This document shows, in pieces, positions 15,348-20,482 of a DNA stretch of 20,482 nt. A program made the position numbers and the translations under genes. This DNA is from CAVTWS01 sp964390555 (GTDB lineage: Bacteria > Actinomycetota > Acidimicrobiia > Acidimicrobiales > SHLQ01). Where the stretch lies: NCBI GenBank assembly GCA_964390555.1, contig CAYMJU010000150.1:1-20482 (forward strand), written 5' to 3'. Positions within the stretch are counted from its first letter, which is position 1. Each line of letters opens with the position of its first letter. The notes beneath the pieces are model-generated. The model was given only the letters and a program-made list of their open reading frames with translations, searched no databases and was not told the DNA's origin.

Positions 15348-16078
15348 GAGCGGTCGATGATCGAGACGTCGTCGATGTGCCCCCGGCTGGAGGCGGCGGC
15401 GAGCACGACTTCGGCCACGTAGTTGGCGTGCATCATCCCTGGCGACCCGAGCACGCCCGACTCCATCCACTTCTGGGTCGCGGACTCGGTTGCGCCGGGG
15501 TCCCAGTTGGCGGAGAAGTCCGTGCCCAGCGTGTTGCCAACCACAACCCGCGTGACTTCGAGCCCCGGGTACTCGAGCGGCAAGCACCGGAGCAGGCCGT
15601 CGAGAGCGATCTTGGATGTGGAATACAGCGCCAGGTCGGGGAACGGCGCGCGGACCGACTTCGACGACAGCACGATCGCTCGCCCCCGCGCCTCGAGCAG
15701 GTGCGGAGCCGCCGCGGCCGCCACCAGGGCGGCGCCGACGATGTTGGTCTCGAGCACCGTCTGCCAATCGGCGAGCGTGACGAGCGACAGGTGCTTGAGC
15801 GGCGACATGCCGGTGGCGTAGATGAGCGTGTCGAGTCCACCGAACGCCTCGACCGTGGCGGCCACGATTCGGGCCGGGTCGCCATCGACGCGGACGTCGC
15901 CGGGTATGGCCAGGCCGCCGGGGAGCGTGGCCGCCAGTTCCTTCAGCTGGTCGGTGCGTCGGGCCGACACCGCGACCCGAGCCCCGGCACCAGCGGCCAT
16001 CTCGGCGATCGCCTTGCCGATCCCCGACGAGGCGCCGACCACCAGCACCCGCTTCCCACTCAAATCGAACTTCACCAC
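15326..16078 (-). CDS. SDR family NAD(P)-dependent oxidoreductase
   Basis: 250 residues, classical short-chain dehydrogenase/reductase. The cofactor motif is VVGASSGIGKAIA (13-25), the structural/catalytic Asn is Asn112 (TNIVGAA), Ser139 lies in VLSSKS, and the catalytic pair is Tyr152 and Lys156 (YSTSK). SAR at 38-40 followed by Arg41 after the second strand suggests NADP(H) preference. The substrate is likely an alcohol or ketone but cannot be named. The start is GTG 16078, with a second GTG next to it and GAGGTGAC upstream as ribosome binding site. A 14-bp palindrome lies 27-40 bp upstream of the start and may be its operator. The 3' end overlaps the methyltransferase gene by 22 bp in convergent orientation. 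Confidence 0.9.
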   Translation of the reverse strand: MVKFDLSGKRVLVVGASSGIGKAIAEMAAGAGARVAVSARRTDQLKELAATLPGGLAIPGDVRVDGDPARIVAATVEAFGGLDTLIYATGMSPLKHLSLVTLADWQTVLETNIVGAALVAAAAAPHLLEARGRAIVLSSKSVRAPFPDLALYSTSKIALDGLLRCLPLEYPGLEVTRVVVGNTLGTDFSANWDPGATESATQKWMESGVLGSPGMMHANYVAEVVLAAASSRGHIDDVSIIDRSYDAGEW

Positions 16079-16104
16079 GTCACCTCGCTGGTCGGGCTGT
16101 CGCT

Positions 16105-16118
16105 ATGGACCTGTCCAT
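16105..16118. promoter_or_regulatory. Operator-like palindrome upstream of the SDR gene
   Basis: ATGGAC then CT then GTCCAT, a perfect 6-bp inverted repeat with a two-base centre, 27-40 bp upstream of the SDR start. The position fits a repressor site over the promoter. No adjacent regulator is present. Confidence 0.4.
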
Positions 16119-16190
16119 CGGGCGAGCATCCTGCCATACCCGACCACGCCGCATCGCCAGGATGGATCTGACCGCACCGGATCCGCCTTA

Positions 16191-16216
16191 GAGGGCGAGC
16201 CGATAGGCGAGCCCTC
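16191..16216. repeat. Symmetrical hairpin with paired GA internal loop
   Basis: GAGGGC (16191-16196) pairs with GCCCTC (16211-16216). Inside are GA on each side, then GCC (16199-16201) and GGC (16206-16208) closing a GATA loop. The two facing GA dinucleotides could form tandem sheared G-A pairs in RNA. No T-run follows, so it is not a standard terminator. Confidence 0.5.
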
Positions 16217-16402
16217 CAATGTGACAGTGGTATTTGTCGCCTGGGCCAGCAGGCGAGCGAGACCGATCGGACGTCGAGCACTCTCCTATTGGCGCGGGTT
16301 CGTTGGTCCGGTTCGTAGCCGGCGTTCGGGTTCTGCACGACCAGCGAAGGTCCCACTCGAATCGGGCTGCATCTCTATCCCCAGACCGAGACGTGTTGGC
16401 GG

Positions 16403-16408
16403 TACCGT
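16403..16408 (+). promoter_or_regulatory. Candidate -10 for the small hypothetical gene
   Basis: TACCGT fits TANNNT and ends eight bases before the GTG at 16416, close to the leaderless spacing seen at 1193-1198 and 7071-7076. Weak on its own. Confidence 0.28.
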
Positions 16409-16415
16409 GCTGGCT

Positions 16416-16676
16416 GTGCCGCCGCCGGTCGATCCACTCGGAACGCTGGCCGGCGCGCTCGTGCGCCGCCGGGCGGTCCGGCGGCTGACGTCGGCCGAGG
16501 CCGATCTTCTGGGCTACGCGGGCCCGCTCGTACTGTTCGAGCTGGGTCCCCGGTGGCGGATCCCGCTCGTGGGTCGCCTACAGGGCCGGCCGACCTACGA
16601 GGTCGTCCAGCACCCCGGCCGAGTGGTGATGCGCGTCACCACCCCCGAGCTTGACCGCTTGGGCATCGCTCGCTGA
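16416..16676 (+). CDS. Small hypothetical protein
   Basis: 86 residues from GTG 16416; another GTG at 16407 would add three. I do not recognise a family. The protein is basic, with RRRAVRRLTSAEADLLG in the first half, a hydrophobic GPLVLFELGPRWRIPLVG section, and TTPELDRLG near the end. It has no signal peptide or clear membrane helix and no cysteine. The composition is protein-like and the frame uses G/C at third positions as neighbouring genes do, which is why I keep it. No Shine-Dalgarno is visible; a TACCGT -10 could give a near-leaderless start. It converges with the flavoenzyme gene 126 bp downstream. The stretch between them contains only a short AACTGAC tandem duplication near 16784-16797. 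Confidence 0.5.
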   Translation: MPPPVDPLGTLAGALVRRRAVRRLTSAEADLLGYAGPLVLFELGPRWRIPLVGRLQGRPTYEVVQHPGRVVMRVTTPELDRLGIAR

Positions 16677-16802
16677 CCGCGCCGCTCGGGAGGTGGTCAA
16701 ACTCACCCGGGCCCCGACCCGTCGACCTCAACCCATGGTCGATCTCACTCGCTCTCTCGATGGCCGAGTCGACACGGGCAGCCAACTGACAACTGACCGG
16801 CG

Positions 16803-18923
16803 CTACAGCTTGCGGGCTATCTCGTTCGCCGAGCTGATGGCACCTTGGATGTACCCGACCTCGGCGGCGTCGCCGACGACGTGGACCTCGTGGCCGGCGG
16901 CGCGCAGCTCGTCCGCGAACCGGGTGTCGGGCTCGACGCCAGCGGCAAGGATCACGTGGCCGGCCGAAACTGTGTGGCGCTCACCCTCGCGCTCGAACGT
17001 GACGGTGCCGGAGCCGATCTCGACCAACGACGCGTTGCGCTCGATCCGAACGCCGTGGCCTTCGGCTTCGTGAACGGCGCGGAGCCGGCGAGGGTGCGCC
17101 ATCTCCTTCCCGACGTGGGCCGACGACTCGACGACGGTTACCCGCCGGCCCCGCTCGGCCAGGAACTCGGCCAGCTCGAGCCCGACCAGCCCGCCGCCGA
17201 TCACCGCGACGTCGTCGGCGAGGGGCATCCAGGTCTTGGACAGCTCGCGGACCTTCGCCATGTCGTCGGTGAGCTTGAGCCTGCGGCCGGCGGCGACGAC
17301 CGCCCGCTGCGCCAGCCCCAGGCTCTTGCCGGCCGACGGTGCGTCGCCGGTCAGAAGAGCGCGCAGGTCGTCGCCGGACAGCACGTGGTCGAGATCGGCT
17401 CCCGACACATCGGGCCGGGAACGTCGGGCGCCCGTGGCCACGACCACGACATCGGCGCCCAGAGCGGCAACCGTCGCCGCGCCGGCCGTCTCGCCGAGCC
17501 GCACCGTCACCCCGACTTCGGCGATGGCCGATGACAGGTACCGCACCAGCTCGGCGTTCATCGGGGTCGTGAGCGACGAGAAGCGAGCCGTGCCTCCGAG
17601 GTGCTTGGACTTCTCGACGAGAGTCACCCGGTGCCCCCGCTCGGCTGCGACCCGCGCCGCTTCCATGCCACCCGGGCCGCCGCCGATCACCACGACGTGG
17701 CGGGGCGCTGGCGCCGGCTCCGGCGGCGGGCGGTCGTAGTGGCCGAGGTCGGCGTTCACGGCGCACACCGGTGCCGCATCCCAAAAGTTCTCGGCCACGC
17801 ACACGAAGCAGTTGATGCAGGTCCGAACCAGATCGGGCCGGCCGGCGGCGAGCCGGTTCGGCAACTGGGGGTCGGCGAGGAGCTGGCGGCCCATGGCGAC
17901 GAAGTCGCATGTCGTCTCGTCGCCGAGCAGGTCCTCGGCTCGGTCAGGTGCGATGCGGCCGACGGCGATGACGGGCACGGTGACCGCGGCCTTCACAGAG
18001 CGGGCGAGATCGACGTACTGCCCGGGCTGCCACGGCAGAGGTCCCTCGGTGAAGCCGTGGCTCATGGCGTTGGTGGAGTTGGCGGACACGTGGATGGCAT
18101 CGGCGCCGGCATCCTGGGCGACCACGGCATGCTCGGCGGCCATGGCGGGGGTGATGCCGTCGGGGTGATGCTCGGTGCCGTCGAGGCGCACGACGATCGC
18201 GAACCCGTCGCCGCACCGGGCTCGGACGGCGGCGACCACCTCGGCCAAGAGCCGGGTGCGTCCCCCCGTCGTTGCACCGTAGGCGTCGGTCCGCCGGTTG
18301 TAGAGCGGCGAGAGGAACGTCGAGATCAGGTAGCCGTGGGCGGCGTGGATCTCGACACCGTCGAGCCCGGCCGCCTGCACCCTCGCCGCCGCGCCCGCGA
18401 ACTGCTCGACGACCCACGCCAGATCGTCGACCGCCGCCTCGCGATGCTCGGGCGGCCGGGGGCTATTGGCCGCCGCCATCCGCATCAGCTCGTCCATGGT
18501 CATGTTCGCCAGATCGGGCGGGTACTGGGGTATCGGTACCGACGGGACGAGCTGCGCCCGACCTTCGAGCGCATCGACGCCGGCGGTCTTTCCGTGGTGG
18601 CACATCTGCACGATCGTCTTGGCCCCGTGGCGGTGGGTCACCTCGGCGAGCCGGGCCAGCCCCGGGATGTACCGGTCATCGGACAGCGCCGGCTGGTGCC
18701 GCGACGTCGCACCGACCGGGTACGCCACCGCCGACGTCTCGAGGATCAGCAGTCCGGCGCCGCCCCGGGCCCGGGCCTCGTAGTGGGCCAGGTTGAGGTC
18801 GGTCAACTCGCCGTCGTCCGTGCATGAGTTCTGGTCCATCGCCGGCATGACGATGCGGTTGCGCACCTCGAGCGGCCCGATCCTTCCCGGGCTCAGTAGC
18901 CGACGGTAGGAACGTGCTGCCAT
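16803..18923 (-). CDS. 2,4-dienoyl-CoA reductase-type FMN/4Fe-4S/FAD oxidoreductase
   Basis: 706 residues with the complete modular plan of FadH and trimethylamine dehydrogenase. An old-yellow-enzyme FMN barrel (about 5-360) includes EIHAAHGYLISTFLSP (191-206; His193 and His196). A 4Fe-4S site follows with Cys369, Cys372, Cys375 and Cys387. Then comes an FAD domain with GGGPGG (414-419), an inserted NAD(P) domain with GGGLVG (576-581), and the late FAD motif VVGDA (683-687). The CxxCxxC-x11-C spacing is tighter than in E. coli FadH (CxxCxxxC) and closer to trimethylamine dehydrogenase, so reduction of unsaturated CoA esters is likely but not certain. ATG 18923 opens the conserved N-terminus. 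The gene is divergent from the P450 gene, with a 43-bp palindrome in the shared 84-bp intergenic region. Confidence 0.92.
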   Translation of the reverse strand: MAARSYRRLLSPGRIGPLEVRNRIVMPAMDQNSCTDDGELTDLNLAHYEARARGGAGLLILETSAVAYPVGATSRHQPALSDDRYIPGLARLAEVTHRHGAKTIVQMCHHGKTAGVDALEGRAQLVPSVPIPQYPPDLANMTMDELMRMAAANSPRPPEHREAAVDDLAWVVEQFAGAAARVQAAGLDGVEIHAAHGYLISTFLSPLYNRRTDAYGATTGGRTRLLAEVVAAVRARCGDGFAIVVRLDGTEHHPDGITPAMAAEHAVVAQDAGADAIHVSANSTNAMSHGFTEGPLPWQPGQYVDLARSVKAAVTVPVIAVGRIAPDRAEDLLGDETTCDFVAMGRQLLADPQLPNRLAAGRPDLVRTCINCFVCVAENFWDAAPVCAVNADLGHYDRPPPEPAPAPRHVVVIGGGPGGMEAARVAAERGHRVTLVEKSKHLGGTARFSSLTTPMNAELVRYLSSAIAEVGVTVRLGETAGAATVAALGADVVVVATGARRSRPDVSGADLDHVLSGDDLRALLTGDAPSAGKSLGLAQRAVVAAGRRLKLTDDMAKVRELSKTWMPLADDVAVIGGGLVGLELAEFLAERGRRVTVVESSAHVGKEMAHPRRLRAVHEAEGHGVRIERNASLVEIGSGTVTFEREGERHTVSAGHVILAAGVEPDTRFADELRAAGHEVHVVGDAAEVGYIQGAISSANEIARKL

Positions 18924-18940
18924 CCCCCGATCCTGTCATT

Positions 18941-18983
18941 CTGTGAACGGTTACGTCCCACGGCGGGACGCAACGGTTCACAG
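18941..18983. promoter_or_regulatory. 43-bp near-perfect palindrome, probable shared operator
   Basis: Left arm 18941-18959 (CTGTGAACGGTTACGTCCC) and right arm 18965-18983 match as inverted repeats at 17 of 19 positions around a five-base centre (ACGGC). It fills half of the 84-bp gap between the divergent flavoenzyme and P450 genes, ending 17 bp from one start and 24 bp from the other. The length suggests two nested dimer sites or a cooperative tetrameric regulator. As RNA it would also form a strong hairpin, but the position ahead of both starts favours an operator. Confidence 0.62.
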
Positions 18984-19007
18984 AAGCACGCGGCCGCGGG
19001 GTGGTTC

Positions 19008-20180
19008 ATGGATCTTTCGCTGGTTACGGTCGCCGATCTCGATCGGGATCCCTACCCGCTGTACCGGTGGATGCGCGCCAACGAGCCGGTGGGGTGGGTG
19101 CCCGCGATCGGGCTCTGGTTGGTGACGCGCTGGGACGACGTCGAGCACGTGGCGAAGCATCCCGACGACTTCACCGCCGAGGTCGGCACCTCGCCGGTCG
19201 AGCGCTGCTTCGGCCAGCCGACGATCATCACCACCGACGGCGAGGTGCACCGCGACCTGCGCCGTGCCATCGACCCCAAGTACCGCCCGGCCCGGGTGAA
19301 CGAGTACATCGACGGGCTGGTCCGGCCCCACGCCCGTGACCTGCTCGACGACCTCTCCTCACGGGGCCGCGCCGAGCTGCTGGCCGACTACTTCGAGCCG
19401 ATCTCGACGCTGGCGCTCGCCCGGTCGATGGGGTTCGTCGATCAAGAGGCCGACACGTTGCGCCGCTGGTTCCGCGGTCTGTCCGACGGCGCAACGAACT
19501 TCGAGGAGGACCCGGTCAAGCAACGTCATGGCGATGAGACGGCGGCGGAGGTGCGCGAGGTCGCCCACGGCCTAATCGACCGCATCGAGGCCTCACCCGA
19601 CGGGTCGGCACTCGCCTCGATGATGTTCGACGGAGTCGCCGGTGGCGGGTGTCGCGCCCGTGACCTCATTCTCCCCACGGTGCTCGTGACCCTGCTCGGT
19701 GGGATGCAGGAGCCCGGCCACGGGGCCGGGTCGGTGACCATCGGGCTGCTCGACCACCCAACCCAGCTCGCGGCGGTGCTCGACGACGCGTCACTCATCG
19801 GGCGAGCCGTCGACGAAGGGCTGCGCTGGATGGCCCCCATCGGCACCCAGACCCGCCAGACGACCGCTCCGGTCGAGCTCGGCGGAGCAGCGATCCCGGC
19901 GGATCAGGCCGTCGCCGCGGTTGTCGCCTCGGCCTGCCATGACGAGGGTCGCTACGAACGACCCGACGTGTTCGACCTGTTCCGGGCGGAAACCGAGCAT
20001 GCGGCGTTCGGGTTCGGCGCCCACTTCTGCAGCGGTCACTGGTTCGCCCGCCAGCAGATCCGCATCGCGCTCGAGGAGCTGCTCGATCGGTTGCCCGGCC
20101 TCCGGTACGCCCCCGGATTCACGCCCGAGTTCCGCGGTTGGGAGTTCCGGGCCCCGGTGGCGCTGCATGTCGAATGGTGA
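19008..20180 (+). CDS. Cytochrome P450
   Basis: 390 residues, a soluble bacterial-type P450. The heme-binding loop is FGFGAHFCSG (334-343) with Cys341 as the thiolate ligand, and the K-helix ExxR is Glu270-Gly-Leu-Arg273. The I-helix segment reads LLGGMQEPGHGAG: where most P450s have an acid followed by Thr after Gly-Gly-x, this one has Gln234, Glu235 and Pro236, so oxygen activation may be modified. It needs ferredoxin and reductase partners, which are not encoded in the window. ATG 19008 has GGGG-TGG upstream and opens the usual N-terminus (DPYPLYRWMR). It is divergent from the dienoyl-CoA reductase-type gene and probably co-regulated through the palindrome, suggesting a joint role in oxidising a lipid, terpenoid or steroid-like substrate (inference). 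Confidence 0.93.
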   Translation: MDLSLVTVADLDRDPYPLYRWMRANEPVGWVPAIGLWLVTRWDDVEHVAKHPDDFTAEVGTSPVERCFGQPTIITTDGEVHRDLRRAIDPKYRPARVNEYIDGLVRPHARDLLDDLSSRGRAELLADYFEPISTLALARSMGFVDQEADTLRRWFRGLSDGATNFEEDPVKQRHGDETAAEVREVAHGLIDRIEASPDGSALASMMFDGVAGGGCRARDLILPTVLVTLLGGMQEPGHGAGSVTIGLLDHPTQLAAVLDDASLIGRAVDEGLRWMAPIGTQTRQTTAPVELGGAAIPADQAVAAVVASACHDEGRYERPDVFDLFRAETEHAAFGFGAHFCSGHWFARQQIRIALEELLDRLPGLRYAPGFTPEFRGWEFRAPVALHVEW

Positions 20181-20213
20181 ATGCGTCGCACCCGCAGGCC
20201 GCTCGGGCCGCTC

Positions 20214-20219
20214 TAACCT
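20214..20219 (+). promoter_or_regulatory. Candidate -10 element for tRNA-Arg
   Basis: TAACCT fits TANNNT and would start transcription near 20226, leaving a leader of about nine bases before the tRNA. No clear -35 is seen. Confidence 0.35.
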
Positions 20220-20234
20220 CGATGGAGTTATCCC

Positions 20235-20306
20235 GCCCTCGTAGCTCAGGGGATAGAGCATCGGTTTCCTAAACCGTGTGCGCGTGTTCGAATCACGCCG
20301 GGGGCG
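20235..20306 (+). tRNA. tRNA-Arg (anticodon CCU)
   Basis: A full cloverleaf can be drawn. The acceptor arm is GCCCTCG with CGGGGGC (one T-G wobble), the D arm GCTC/GAGC, and the anticodon arm TCGGT/ACCGT with loop TTCCTAA (anticodon CCT at 20268-20270). The variable region is short, and the T arm is GCGTG/CACGC with loop TTCGAAT. Position 73 is G at 20306. The next bases are CCG, so the terminal CCA is not fully encoded. Pair 27-43 is a T-T mismatch at the base of the anticodon stem. It decodes AGG, a rare codon in such GC-rich genomes. Confidence 0.93.
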
Positions 20307-20323
20307 CCGTGTTTCACGGCCGT

Positions 20324-20346
20324 CTAGCAGGAATTATACCTGCTAG
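20324..20346. repeat. Perfect stem-loop just downstream of tRNA-Arg
   Basis: CTAGCAGG (20324-20331) and CCTGCTAG (20339-20346) form a perfect 8-bp stem with the AT-rich loop AATTATA. No T-run follows. It may be the processing or termination hairpin of the tRNA transcript, or part of the left end of the insertion sequence that starts here. Confidence 0.55.
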
Positions 20347-20386
20347 TGGTCCGTCGATGAAATAGTGTGGTGGTGTAGGGTGCGGG

Positions 20387-20482
20387 ATGCCGTTGGTGAT
20401 CGCCCCTGCCCTTGACGTGTCGGATGACGAGCGAAGCGAGCTGGAGGTGATGGCGCGGTCTTCGGTGTTGCCTCATCGTCAG
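20387..20482 (+). CDS. IS630-family transposase, N-terminal fragment (runs off right edge)
   Basis: Thirty-two codons from ATG 20387 to the edge. The visible part includes LDVSDDERSELEVMARSS and then VLPHRQ. It resembles the opening of actinobacterial IS630-type transposases and their helix-turn-helix proteins, where an L-[ST]-x-x-E-R-x-x-L-E-x-x-[AV]-R-S pattern is followed by a P-H-R and an Arg-rich helix. A weak GGG-rich stretch precedes the ATG. The catalytic DDE domain lies outside the window, so activity and completeness are unknown. Confidence 0.55.
   Translation, partial: MPLVIAPALDVSDDERSELEVMARSSVLPHRQ

Larger units (their letters stand above)
16079..16406. other. Intergenic stretch with SDR promoter region and two inverted repeats
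   Basis: About 330 bases with no convincing gene. It holds the 5' region of the SDR gene, a 14-bp palindrome (16105-16118), a symmetrical 26-base hairpin (16191-16216), and the probable upstream region of the small gene at 16416. The long plus frame that crosses it is a continuation of an antisense frame of the SDR gene and lacks protein-like composition. Confidence 0.6.
20324..20482 (+). mobile_element. Left end of an IS630-type insertion sequence (boundary uncertain)
   Basis: The stretch after the tRNA is AT-richer than the rest of the window and leads into a transposase-like N-terminus at 20387. The element continues beyond the window, so the terminal repeats and the duplicated TA target cannot be checked. 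The left boundary is a guess placed at the stem-loop. Confidence 0.42.

Noticed and set aside
16191..16216. Terminator between the SDR region and the small gene
   Set aside because: No T-run on either side, and neither neighbouring gene is transcribed toward it with an end nearby.
18941..18983. CRP-type site, because the arms begin TGTGA and end TCACA
   Set aside because: The two half-sites are over 30 bases apart instead of six, so this is not a standard CRP site.
20324..20346. Rho-independent terminator after the tRNA
   Set aside because: A perfect stem is present but no T-run follows. Listed as a stem-loop instead.
1..20482. CRISPR array, prophage or toxin-antitoxin module
   Set aside because: No regularly spaced repeats, phage structural genes or paired small toxin-antitoxin frames were seen by eye. 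The orphan methylase alone is not evidence for a phage.

Overview
This is a high-GC actinobacterial segment. The best guess is an Acidimicrobiia-like (Ilumatobacter-type) lineage. The reasons are the very GC-rich codon use, CysQ and DapC-like proteins that resemble mycobacterial ones, TANNNT-type -10 elements placed for leaderless starts, and the mix of BKACE, CocE, crotonase, OYE-type flavoenzyme and P450 genes typical of these catabolic actinobacteria. This taxonomic call is an inference from gene content, not from a marker gene.

Layout. (1) 1-1126, minus: an amidohydrolase-2 family enzyme that runs off the left edge. It is divergent from (2) 1205-4257, plus: a CocE/NonD lipoprotein hydrolase overlapping an enoyl-CoA hydratase by ATGA. 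A perfect operator-like inverted repeat sits between the two divergent promoters. (3) 4250-13195, minus: a long codirectional block. In transcription order it holds an intact M24 metallopeptidase, a degenerate M24 paralogue, a DapC/YbdL-like aminotransferase, a carbon-nitrogen hydrolase, a BKACE enzyme, CysQ, a DtxR/IdeR-family regulator with its own apparent leaderless promoter, and a beta-propeller lipoprotein. Several junctions are ATGA overlaps. (4) 13289-15347, plus: a double-hotdog MaoC-type hydratase followed 7 bp later by an orphan D12-class adenine DNA methyltransferase. (5) 15326-16078, minus: an SDR oxidoreductase, then a mostly noncoding stretch with two palindromes and a small hypothetical gene (16416-16676, plus). 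(6) 16803-18923, minus, and 19008-20180, plus: a 4Fe-4S/FMN/FAD dienoyl-CoA reductase-type flavoenzyme divergent from a cytochrome P450, with a 43-bp near-perfect palindrome between them. (7) 20235-20306: tRNA-Arg(CCU), followed at once by an AT-richer stretch and the start of an IS630-type transposase that runs off the right edge.

How the genes work together. The M24-M24-aminotransferase-amidase-BKACE run looks like one transcription unit for breaking down an amide- or peptide-like nitrogen compound to a keto acid and CoA esters. The substrate cannot be read from sequence. The most unusual points are the tandem M24 pair in which one partner has lost three of five metal ligands, the missing canonical start codon for full-length CysQ (which follows BKACE in the same frame after a single TGA), the altered metal site of the DtxR-type regulator, the large palindrome between the flavoenzyme and P450 genes, and the P450 I-helix without the usual acid-alcohol pair.
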